Origin: FEB-25 sp963822175
Lineage (GTDB): Bacteria; Chloroflexota; Anaerolineae; Anaerolineales; UBA4823
Direction: 5' to 3'
Length of the DNA stretch: 64,000 nucleotides
Assembly (NCBI GenBank): GCA_963822175.1
Contig: CAWGGJ010000003.1
Location: 434,001-498,000 of the forward strand
The position numbers were made by a program, and so were the translations under genes. The notes under the pieces are model-generated. The model was given only the letters and a program-made list of their open reading frames with translations. It did not search any database and was not told the DNA's origin. Below are positions 43,143-51,174 of the stretch, piece after piece; position 1 is the stretch's first letter, and the number at the start of each line of letters is the position of its first letter.

Positions 43143-44579
43143 ATGTTTAATACCCTCCGCTCCTGGTGGCAGGATAAGCTGCTCAGAGGGGTGTTGAAAA
43201 ACACCGGTTACCTCTTTAGCAGTAATACGATTTCAGCTGCCCTGGGCATGGTCAACTCCATCTTTGCCACCCGTCTCCTTGGCATCGATGGATTGGGGTT
43301 GGTCACCTCTGTCCAGACCTTCACTTCCAATATCAATCGCCTGCTCTCCTTTCGGATGAGCGAGGTGGTAGTGAAACACCTGGGCCAGGTTTTGGCAAAT
43401 GATCAACGTGAGGTTGGGGAAGGGATCCAATCAGCAGGTACATCCCTGGTACAAACAACCACAAATCAGAAGGCTGCTGCGATTGTCAAAGGGATTGGCC
43501 TTATAGAAGCGACCATGTCAATCCTGGCATACCTGATCCTGGTGTTGTTGGCTCCTTGGGCTGCACAAGTTTTTCTCAAAGATCCTTCACTGGCAGTCCT
43601 GTTCCCGATCTATGGATTGATGCTGCTTGCGAACCTGGTCTATGAGACATCCGTAGGAGTGCTCCAGACCCATAAGCGGTTCAGCTGGTTGGGTGTTATT
43701 AATACTATTCAGAGTATCATTACCGCCAGCCTCATCCTGTTGGCTTTCGTCTTTAATCGAAGCTTGCTGGATGTGCTTGCAGCCTATCTGGTGGGCAAGT
43801 CATTTGCTGGAATTACTGTCGCCATCCTTGCCTTTCGGCAGATGAACCAGAGCCTTGGTTCCCGCTGGTGGCATAGCTCCCTGGGAGCGGTAAGCGATTG
43901 GCGTGGTATTTTGGGCTTTGCCGTCAACACCAACCTGAATGGCACCGTCAATCTCGTCACACGTGATAATGCTCCCCTCTATCTGGCAGCACTGAGCCCG
44001 GCAGATGTATCTCAGTCTTATGTTGGATATTTCAAGCTCGGTTTATCGATCATCAACTTTATCACCCTGCCCATTGATCCGTTCATTTGGCCTACCTATG
44101 CGGAAATCACGCGCACGATTGCCCTCCGCCAGTGGCAAAAGACGCGTAGTTTACTCAAACGGGTCAGCACAATTGCGGGATTATGGACCCTGGCTGCCGG
44201 TGCTGGTATTGCACTTTTTGGATGGTGGTTGATCCCGCTTGTTTACGGTCCCAACACTCTACCTGTCTATCCGGTCGTATTGATCTTGCTGGTTGGTTAC
44301 GGGACTGCTAACATTCTAAACTGGAACAGGCCTCTATTACTGGCCTTGGGAAAACCTTCCTACCCTCTTTGGGTTGCTATGGGCGTTGGTGTTGTAGAGA
44401 TCCTTCTCATTCTTTTACTCGTCCCCTCCGGTGGCTACCTGGTCATGGCAGCCATTCTCTCTGCCTACCTGGCGGTTTCTGTCGGTATCATTGCCTGGCG
44501 TGGATGGCGTTTGATGCGGGATTATGAAGCGACGGAACCTGTACCTGCTGAGCCTGGATCGGGGGATGCTAAGTCATGA
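43143..44579 (+). CDS. Wzx-like oligosaccharide flippase
   Basis: 478 aa, ~12-14 TM segments. MVNSIFATRLLGIDGLGLVT, LVYETSVGVLQTHKRFSWL, LAAYLVGKSFAGI, and NYTV-like TNLNGTVNLVTRDNAPLYLA resemble polysaccharide_synt/MATE-like exporters. These flip undecaprenyl-linked repeat units across the membrane. The stop overlaps the GT4 start by 4 nt (ATGA at 44576). That this locus also carries an ABC exporter (59257-61458) is noted in the findings. Confidence 0.8.
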   Translation: MFNTLRSWWQDKLLRGVLKNTGYLFSSNTISAALGMVNSIFATRLLGIDGLGLVTSVQTFTSNINRLLSFRMSEVVVKHLGQVLANDQREVGEGIQSAGTSLVQTTTNQKAAAIVKGIGLIEATMSILAYLILVLLAPWAAQVFLKDPSLAVLFPIYGLMLLANLVYETSVGVLQTHKRFSWLGVINTIQSIITASLILLAFVFNRSLLDVLAAYLVGKSFAGITVAILAFRQMNQSLGSRWWHSSLGAVSDWRGILGFAVNTNLNGTVNLVTRDNAPLYLAALSPADVSQSYVGYFKLGLSIINFITLPIDPFIWPTYAEITRTIALRQWQKTRSLLKRVSTIAGLWTLAAGAGIALFGWWLIPLVYGPNTLPVYPVVLILLVGYGTANILNWNRPLLLALGKPSYPLWVAMGVGVVEILLILLLVPSGGYLVMAAILSAYLAVSVGIIAWRGWRLMRDYEATEPVPAEPGSGDAKS

Positions 44580-45715
44580 GAATTGCCTGTATATCTGCAT
44601 CCCAGGTTCCCTCAACGGCCGCTAACAGCATGCAGGTGATGAAAGCTTGCCAGGCGATCAGCCAGCTGGGTCATGAAGTTCGTTTGTTTGTTCCCAGGCG
44701 GAGCCAAACATCCGATAATATCGATCTGGTTGCCTATTATGGACTCACCTCCCCCATTCAAATCGAATGGCTGCCGGACAACCGCAAAATCCATCATTAT
44801 GACCTGGCCTATCGGGCGGTTCGCTTGTCACGTCGTATGAATGCGGATATAACTTATAGTTGGCTGCCACAGGCTGGTATTTTTTCACTCCTGGCCGGCA
44901 TACCGGTCATCCTCGAGCTGCATGGACCCCCAGAAGGCAGGTTCGGCCCGATCCTGTTTAGCCTCTTCTACCGCGTTCCGGGTAAAAAACGTCTTCTGCC
45001 CATCACGCGTGCCCTGGCTGAGCAGCTGGGAAAACGGTTCAACATCGATATTAACGATAAGGTTCACCTACAGGTATCTCCCAATGGGGTGGACCTCGAG
45101 CGATACGCCAATCTCCCAGGTCCCTCGGTTGCACGTGAGCTACTCGGACTTCCACCCATTCTAACCGTCGGTTATACAGGCCATTTATACCCTGGTCGGG
45201 GGATGATGCTGATCGTGGAGCTTGCCAGGCAATTTCCACAGGTCAATTTTCTCTGGGTTGGTGGTCAGTCAGCCGATGTGGAGTTGTGGCGAGGGCGGTT
45301 AAAAGCAGAAAAAATCGAAAACATCACCCTTACAGGATTCGTCCAGAACAGTCAGCTGCCGTTATATCAGGCAGCAGCTGATATTCTTTTTATGCCATAT
45401 GAAAAAGTGGTCACTGGTAGCAGCGGTGGGGATTCTGCCACCTACGCCAGCCCAATGAAAATGTTTGAATACATGGCAAGCAAACGCCTCATCATCTCCA
45501 GTGACCTGCCGGTGATTCGCGAGGTGTTGAATCCATCCAATGCCATTCTTTGCCCGGCTGAAGATATCTATTCATGGTCACAAGCGTTGAGCTTTGTCAT
45601 CTCAAGTGAAGAAAATCGTTTTTCAATAGCTCAACAAGCCTGGTTGGATGTACAACAATACACCTGGCTGGAACGTGCCCGTAAGGCCCTTGCAGGGTTT
45701 TTAGTAACTGACTGA
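44576..45715 (+). CDS. Glycosyltransferase family 4
   Basis: 379 aa GT-B enzyme. N-terminal MRIACISASQVPSTAANSMQVM with AISQLGHEVRLFVPR; the donor-binding C-terminal half has VGYTGHLYPGRGMMLI, LTGFVQNSQLPLYQAAADIL and the E-x7-E region SPMKMFEYMASKRLIISSD. Retaining transfer of a hexose from a nucleotide sugar to a lipid-linked acceptor on the cytoplasmic side is expected. Overlaps the flippase gene by 4 nt. Confidence 0.85.
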   Translation: MRIACISASQVPSTAANSMQVMKACQAISQLGHEVRLFVPRRSQTSDNIDLVAYYGLTSPIQIEWLPDNRKIHHYDLAYRAVRLSRRMNADITYSWLPQAGIFSLLAGIPVILELHGPPEGRFGPILFSLFYRVPGKKRLLPITRALAEQLGKRFNIDINDKVHLQVSPNGVDLERYANLPGPSVARELLGLPPILTVGYTGHLYPGRGMMLIVELARQFPQVNFLWVGGQSADVELWRGRLKAEKIENITLTGFVQNSQLPLYQAAADILFMPYEKVVTGSSGGDSATYASPMKMFEYMASKRLIISSDLPVIREVLNPSNAILCPAEDIYSWSQALSFVISSEENRFSIAQQAWLDVQQYTWLERARKALAGFLVTD

Positions 45716-45727
45716 CCAACATTATTT

Positions 45728-47176
45728 ATGACTGATCAGCGCTCATCACCCAGGAAATTCGACTCCCCACTTGTTTGGGTGATTATCGTATTCACCATCG
45801 GCTTCCTCACCCGTTTGCTGATGATCCTGCTGTATCAGCCGGTCTCGTACAGCGATACTCCCAGTTATCGTCGTTTGGCTGAAACCGTCCTCCACGGGTT
45901 CGCCAATTACGATGGCACACGCACACCTGGCTATCCGGTATTCCTGGCGATGGTCGGTGATGACCAGCGTGTGTGGATGGCTCAGCTGATCTTGGGCCTG
46001 GCCACTACCATGCTCCTGTTTTACATTGGATGGAAGCTAACCAGCCAGCCCTGGTTTGGTGGTCTCATCGCACTATCGCATACCCTCAACCTGCCACAGT
46101 TCTTTTTTGAATCCAACCTGCTCACAGAATCCCTGACTACGTTTCTCCTGGTGCTTACCATGTCAGGCATGCTTGTTTGGCTCATGAATTCCGGACGACG
46201 CACGCTCTGGCTGGCAGCCTTACTTGGTCTGGCTTCGTCCTTGACCCTCCTGGTTCGACCGTTGTTTATTTATCTGCCATTTTTCCTGATATTTTTTATC
46301 TGGCTTGTTCCTGGGTCGGACTCTCCATCTGAGAGCCAACCGGGAGGTGATTACCAGGCTGTCCCACATAAAACGGTGTTTAAATTCCGCTGGGGTCCTG
46401 GCATTGCCTTCATGCTTCCTGTCATCCTGCTGCTGGGAGGCTGGTTGACTTTCATTCATTCCAATTTTGGAGACTGGTCAATGACCACCATGACTGGATA
46501 TCATCTTATCCAGCACACCGGCAGCTATTTCGAAGATGTTCCCGATGAATATGCAGCCTTGAGAGATACTTATATCCAGTACCGCGATACTCATATCGCC
46601 CAGTATGGTACCCAGACCAACACGATTTGGGAAGCCATCCCGGAGATGAGCCGTGTTTCAGGATATAACTTCTATGATCTATCCAGGGTTCTAGCCCGTC
46701 TGTCTATCCAGCTTATTCTGAAACACCCATTCCTGTTTTTAAAGAGTGCTGTCAGTGGTTGGTGGATGTTTTGGCGCACCTCTGCCTATTGGTCTGCCGA
46801 TGCCCTCCATTTTTCCTGGTTGGCCGGGGTCGTTAAATTAGCCATCCAGGTACAGCGATTCGGGTTGTTTTTTATCAATCTTGTCTTCATTTTTTCCTCC
46901 CTGTATTTTGTTGTTCTTGAATGCATTGCAGCCTTACGCCACAGGCCAGTCAACCCCAAAATGCATTTCATCAGCCCTGTTAGATATGTATATATGTGGT
47001 TACTTCTGGGCACGATCTGGATTGCCTCCATCCTGCAGACCTTGCTTGACCATGGAGATAATCCACGCTTCCTTGTGCCGATGCAATCCCTGGTGATCCT
47101 CTGGGTAGCCCTATTTATTTTCCAGCTTGTTCGCAATAAATTAACCCTGGTGAACCTCCCATCTCAGAATGAGTGA
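45728..47176 (+). CDS. GT-C type glycosyltransferase-like membrane protein
   Basis: 482 aa, ~10-12 TM segments. After TM1 comes YSDTPSYRRLAETVLHGFAN and GTRTPGYPVFLAMV, which is the acidic first-loop motif and the RTPGYP segment of bacterial ArnT/PMT-like (GT-C) proteins. They transfer sugars from polyprenyl phosphate on the outer face of the membrane. A soluble loop sits between residues ~240 and 320. Its stop overlaps the next gene start (GTGA). Confidence 0.7.
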   Translation: MTDQRSSPRKFDSPLVWVIIVFTIGFLTRLLMILLYQPVSYSDTPSYRRLAETVLHGFANYDGTRTPGYPVFLAMVGDDQRVWMAQLILGLATTMLLFYIGWKLTSQPWFGGLIALSHTLNLPQFFFESNLLTESLTTFLLVLTMSGMLVWLMNSGRRTLWLAALLGLASSLTLLVRPLFIYLPFFLIFFIWLVPGSDSPSESQPGGDYQAVPHKTVFKFRWGPGIAFMLPVILLLGGWLTFIHSNFGDWSMTTMTGYHLIQHTGSYFEDVPDEYAALRDTYIQYRDTHIAQYGTQTNTIWEAIPEMSRVSGYNFYDLSRVLARLSIQLILKHPFLFLKSAVSGWWMFWRTSAYWSADALHFSWLAGVVKLAIQVQRFGLFFINLVFIFSSLYFVVLECIAALRHRPVNPKMHFISPVRYVYMWLLLGTIWIASILQTLLDHGDNPRFLVPMQSLVILWVALFIFQLVRNKLTLVNLPSQNE

Positions 47177-48795
47177 CATTGACAACCACCGGATGGATAT
47201 CCATGCATAAATTTCAGCTGAAGAGAGAATTTTGGATCGTTTTTCTTGCTGTCATCATTTTAGCTGCTTTGCTTGCTCTGTTGGATGGCAGTGGTCACTG
47301 GGTTCAAGGTTGGATGGCTTATTCCGCCATGCTTGCAATTGGAACTTTAATTTTTTATGGCTTCAAAAAAGCGGTACTACCCGGAGCAAAGGTCACAACA
47401 GTCGCCCTGGTTTCTTTTTTCCTGCGTCTATCGATCGGCGTCGCGCTGGTCATCATACTGCCCATCATTGGTTACCAGAATAGCCCCGAGCATCGCGCCG
47501 GTTACATATACACCGACGCTTTCTTCCGTGATAGTCAGGCATGGAACCTGGCCATTTCAGCTGAACCGATTAGCCAGGCCTTCACCGGGAAATATTCATA
47601 TGATCAATATGGAGGCATGCTTGCACTCAGTGCAGTCATTTACCGCTTGCTCAGTCCCGATGCACATCGCCAATTTCTAATTCTGATTCTAAATGCTTTT
47701 GCTTATGCATGCGGCACTTTGTGCCTATGGAAGGCTTCCCGGTCTTGGTTCAATGAAAAAACCGCTCTTCTTACCATCTGGTTATTCGCACTCTATCCCG
47801 AGAGCGTTTTACTGGGCAGCAGCCAGATGCGGGAAGCGATGTTGTTACCCCTGACAGCGATTTCCTTTTATGGATTAACCGAAATCCAGGGGAAAAGGAA
47901 GACAGGCTGGATATGGATGATAGTTTCAGCCATATTCTTGTTCCTCATTCAACCACTCGCCGGGTTTATCTCATTAGCCGTCCTGTTTGGCATTTGGTTG
48001 CTCGATCCTTCCACTTTAGGATCCTTGAAACGACGTCAGACGATATTGGTTATCTTCCTTCTGGTTGGGATACTCCTGGTCGGCATGTTGTTGGTGAGCT
48101 CGATCCTGGTAAACCTCCCGTCTTTGCAGGGCAGTGGACCTCTCAGCGCGTTCCTTAGTTGGTTCCAGAATAACTTCACCTTCCAGAGTTATCTCACTGA
48201 ACGTAGCTCGGGGATTTTCCAAAGCTTATTGGATAGCATCGGTGAGCAATGGCGCTGGTTGATAGTGCTTGTGTATGGAATTGCGCAACCAGTGCTTCCA
48301 GCCATTGTTGGGGATCCAAGTGCCGCCTGGATCATGCGTATCATCGGTTTTTTCCGCGCAGTCGGATGGTATGCTCTGGCACTCTTTTTGGTCTATGGCA
48401 CCATGGGGGTACTTCGCAGTCATGGTGAGACGCGACGCTTTCAACTGATATGGATCAGCATGGTAAACTGGGCATGGATCATGTTGGCAGCTCTGAACGC
48501 TGGTGCTGACCAATGGGATAACCCGCGCTACCGGGTGATTCTCCTGGTTTGGCAGGTGATCCTGGCTGCCTGGGCTTGGGATTGGGCACGTGCTCGGAAG
48601 GATGCCTGGCTTTGGCGCTGGCTGGCGGTTGAGATCGTCTTTGTTGCAATGTTTACCCAATGGTATTTGGGACGCTATTATCCCGGGATCATCCATCTGG
48701 ATATCAAAGTGATGACCCTGCTTACTCTGCTGATCTGTGGGATGATCCTGGTCGGTGGGGCCATCTGGGATCATCGAAAAAAGATCAAAGCGTAA
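47173..48795 (+). CDS. GT-C type membrane protein
   Basis: 540 aa, ~12 TM segments, with YTDAFFRDSQAWNLAISAE (acidic loop after the second or third TM) and YDQYGGMLALSAVIYRLLSP, the pattern of GT-C glycosyltransferases. GTG 47173 overlaps the previous stop (GTGA). The ATG at 47203 (with GGATGG upstream) is equally possible. Last gene before the second transcription unit starts at 48811. Confidence 0.65.
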   Translation: MTLTTTGWISMHKFQLKREFWIVFLAVIILAALLALLDGSGHWVQGWMAYSAMLAIGTLIFYGFKKAVLPGAKVTTVALVSFFLRLSIGVALVIILPIIGYQNSPEHRAGYIYTDAFFRDSQAWNLAISAEPISQAFTGKYSYDQYGGMLALSAVIYRLLSPDAHRQFLILILNAFAYACGTLCLWKASRSWFNEKTALLTIWLFALYPESVLLGSSQMREAMLLPLTAISFYGLTEIQGKRKTGWIWMIVSAIFLFLIQPLAGFISLAVLFGIWLLDPSTLGSLKRRQTILVIFLLVGILLVGMLLVSSILVNLPSLQGSGPLSAFLSWFQNNFTFQSYLTERSSGIFQSLLDSIGEQWRWLIVLVYGIAQPVLPAIVGDPSAAWIMRIIGFFRAVGWYALALFLVYGTMGVLRSHGETRRFQLIWISMVNWAWIMLAALNAGADQWDNPRYRVILLVWQVILAAWAWDWARARKDAWLWRWLAVEIVFVAMFTQWYLGRYYPGIIHLDIKVMTLLTLLICGMILVGGAIWDHRKKIKA

Positions 48796-48810
48796 TTTGT
48801 CCATAATAGT

Positions 48811-48832
48811 TTATAATTCAGTCATTGAATTT
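48811..48832 (+). repeat. 22-bp promoter/operator repeat, copy 1
   Basis: Begins TTATAATTCAGTCATTGAAT and is identical over 22 bp to 56608-56629. It holds the -10 TATAAT (48812-48817) joined to an inverted ATTCA-N5-TGAAT. The start codon of gmd is 43 nt from its left end. Confidence 0.7.
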
Positions 48833-48853
48833 TGAATTCTGAGGAGATTTATC

Positions 48854-49822
48854 GTGCCTACAGCGATTATTACCGGTATCACCGGCCAGGATGGCTCATA
48901 TCTCGCCGAGCTGTTGCTTTCCAAAGGTTACCGCGTCATTGGAATGATGCGACGGTCCAGTGTGGTCACGTTTGAGCGTATCGAGCACATCCAGGACCAG
49001 ATTGAAATCATCCAGGGGGACCTGCACGACCAAAGCTCGGTTATGGACCTCATCGAACAGCATAAGCCAGATGAAGTGTATAACCTGGCAGCTCAATCCT
49101 TCGTTCCCACCTCCTGGAATCAGCCGGTTCTGACGGGTGAAGTCACCGCCCTCGGCGTCACCCGTGTGTTGGAAGCGATTCGCCTGTTTAGTCCAAAGAC
49201 CCGCTTTTATCAAGCCTCCTCAAGCGAGATGTTTGGAAAAGTGCATGAAGTACCCCAGAAAGAAACGACCCCGTTTCACCCTCGCAGTCCATACGGGGTT
49301 GCCAAGGTATATGGGCATTGGATCACGGTCAATTATCGTGAATCCTACAACCTCTTTGCGATATCCGGCATTTTGTTTAATCATGAGAGCCCTCGTCGGG
49401 GCACCGAGTTTGTTACTCGCAAGATCACCTATGGGGCAGTCCGCATCAAGTTGGGATTGGCCAAAGAACTACTCCTGGGGAATCTTGAAGCCCGTCGCGA
49501 TTGGGGTTTCGCCGGTGACTATGTCAAGGCGATGTGGCTCTTGATGCAGAACGACCATCCCGAAGATTTCGTTGTGGGTACCGGCGAAACTCATTCGGTC
49601 CAGGAATTCTGTGACAAAGCATTTTCCTACCTCGGGTTGGATTACCGGGAATATGTCAAACAGGATCCCCGCTTCTATCGACCAGCCGAGGTTGACCTGC
49701 TTATCGCTGACGCAACCAGGGTTCGCCAGAAGCTTGGTTGGTCACCAGAAGTGGATTTTGATGGATTGGTTGAGATGATGGTTGATGCAGATTTGAAACG
49801 CCTCGGAGGAGAGATTACCTGA
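48854..49822 (+). CDS. gmd: GDP-mannose 4,6-dehydratase
   Basis: 322 aa. Motifs: GITGQDGSYLAELLLSKGY (NADP site), RRSS...FERI, NLAAQSFVPTSW, SSSEMFG, SPYGVAKVYGHW (Y-x3-K), and the Gmd-type NHESPRRGTEFVTRKI. It converts GDP-mannose to GDP-4-keto-6-deoxymannose. GTG start at 48854 with GAGGAG 7 nt upstream. Fcl/GMER is encoded at 58287, so together they make GDP-L-fucose; other 6-deoxy sugars (rhamnose, colitose) are alternatives. Confidence 0.92.
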   Translation: MPTAIITGITGQDGSYLAELLLSKGYRVIGMMRRSSVVTFERIEHIQDQIEIIQGDLHDQSSVMDLIEQHKPDEVYNLAAQSFVPTSWNQPVLTGEVTALGVTRVLEAIRLFSPKTRFYQASSSEMFGKVHEVPQKETTPFHPRSPYGVAKVYGHWITVNYRESYNLFAISGILFNHESPRRGTEFVTRKITYGAVRIKLGLAKELLLGNLEARRDWGFAGDYVKAMWLLMQNDHPEDFVVGTGETHSVQEFCDKAFSYLGLDYREYVKQDPRFYRPAEVDLLIADATRVRQKLGWSPEVDFDGLVEMMVDADLKRLGGEIT

Positions 49823-50766
49823 GCCAGAATCTGCCTGAACTGGGGTCACCGGAGGGTACAGAGCCCATCCTGGCGATCCAGGAGAAGAAAGCCAGTACTG
49901 TATGGCTGCGTTGGTTTGGAACCATACTGTCGATCGGTTTACTCGTCTATTTGCTGAGCCAGCAGGGCTGGTCTGAGATCCTCCTGGCCATTGGGCAGAT
50001 TGCCTGGTGGCGTTTTGTCCTGGCATTCATCCTGGTGATGATTTCCCGTTTTGCCGTGGCAGGCCGTTGGCACACCCTGATGCACTCTGCAGGAACCGGT
50101 ATCACACCTGCCCAATCCCTGCGGCTAACTTTCGCCATGTTATTTGCCTCCAATTTCCTGCCCACCACCATCGGGGGGGATGTGGTCCGCCTGGCTGGTG
50201 CCATCCGCCTGGGATTCGACCAGGCGATCAGTGTTGCCTCTCTTGTGGTGGACCGACTGGTTGGCATGGCTGGGATGGCCACTGCCCTCCCCTTTGCTTT
50301 GCCAGGCTTGATAAACCAATCCTCCTCACCGGCTGCCACAACCCTGGCAATCCCATGGCTTAACCCATTTATCCACAAAATTAAACGCTTCCTGGGCAAG
50401 ATTACCCAGGCAGTCGCAATATGGACGCATAAACCAACCTCCCTGTTGGGTTCCTTTGGATTCACCTGGGTGCACATGCTGTGTACTTTTACCACTGTGT
50501 GGTTGTTATTGACTGGCATGGGTGAAGATATATCATTCTGGTTGGTAATGGGTCTGTGGAGTCTCACGTATTTTGTCACCCTGCTGCCCATCTCGATCAA
50601 TGGCTTGGGTGTTCAGGAGCTGGCGATGACTTATTTCTATGTTGCCATTGGAGGTATTTCACCTGCCAGTGGTCTCACCCTGGCTTTCCTGATGCGCATC
50701 CTGCAAATGATCGCCAGCCTTCCTGGTGCTTTGTTTATCCCCGATATCATGGCAGGGCGTAAGTAA
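49819..50766 (+). CDS. LPG-synthase/UPF0104-type flippase-like membrane protein, probable CTG start
   Basis: 315 aa if begun at CTG 49819. TM1 is ...WFGTILSIGLLVYLLSQ; next come GRWHTLMHSAG, SNFLPTTIGGDVVRL (the conserved GGD-x2-R motif), ASLVVDRLVG, and SINGLGVQELAMTYFY near the end. This is the LPG_synthase_TM/AglD/MprF-like family of lipid transporters, often found in glycan loci. No ATG/GTG/TTG exists in frame between the upstream stop codon and the first TM; a TTG at 49951 would remove TM1. GGAGGAG (49805-49811) is 9 nt from CTG, which overlaps the gmd TGA (CTGA). Confidence 0.7.
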   Translation: MSQNLPELGSPEGTEPILAIQEKKASTVWLRWFGTILSIGLLVYLLSQQGWSEILLAIGQIAWWRFVLAFILVMISRFAVAGRWHTLMHSAGTGITPAQSLRLTFAMLFASNFLPTTIGGDVVRLAGAIRLGFDQAISVASLVVDRLVGMAGMATALPFALPGLINQSSSPAATTLAIPWLNPFIHKIKRFLGKITQAVAIWTHKPTSLLGSFGFTWVHMLCTFTTVWLLLTGMGEDISFWLVMGLWSLTYFVTLLPISINGLGVQELAMTYFYVAIGGISPASGLTLAFLMRILQMIASLPGALFIPDIMAGRK

Positions 50767-50778
50767 TCTGGAGACAAT

Positions 50779-51171
50779 ATGAACGGTCAGATAGCACTAA
50801 TCACCATCCTTACTGATGATGTACCGCGATTGGTTTTCTTTTATCGATCTGCCTTGGGATTTAAAGTCTTACAGGATATGGGTCAATATGTTGAGCTGGT
50901 TAACCCCGGGGTGCGTTTTGCCATCTGTGCGCGTTCTGTCATGGAAAGTGCAACCGGGGATCCTGGCTTTACCCAAACCAGGTCAGGGCAAACCTTTGAG
51001 CTGGCATTTCCCCTTCCCTCAGTAGCTGAGCTCGATCAGGCGTATGCAGATATCATCGCCAACGGTGCCACTCCCATCCAGTCTCCAGCAAATATGCCCT
51101 GGAATCAGCGTACAGCTTTTTTTGCTGATCCGGATGGAAATATCCATGAGCTTTTTACCGATTTAGGTTGA
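50779..51171 (+). CDS. VOC-superfamily (glyoxalase-like) protein
   Basis: 130 aa. N-terminal LITILTDDVPRLVFFYRSAL, QYVELVNPGVRFAI in the middle and a final FFADPDGNIHELF, which has the acidic/His ends of VOC metal ligands. It is embedded in the glycan operon between a flippase-like gene (12-nt gap) and a membrane gene (3-nt gap). A role in sugar metabolism is not obvious. Confidence 0.7.
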   Translation: MNGQIALITILTDDVPRLVFFYRSALGFKVLQDMGQYVELVNPGVRFAICARSVMESATGDPGFTQTRSGQTFELAFPLPSVAELDQAYADIIANGATPIQSPANMPWNQRTAFFADPDGNIHELFTDLG

Positions 51172-51174
51172 TCA

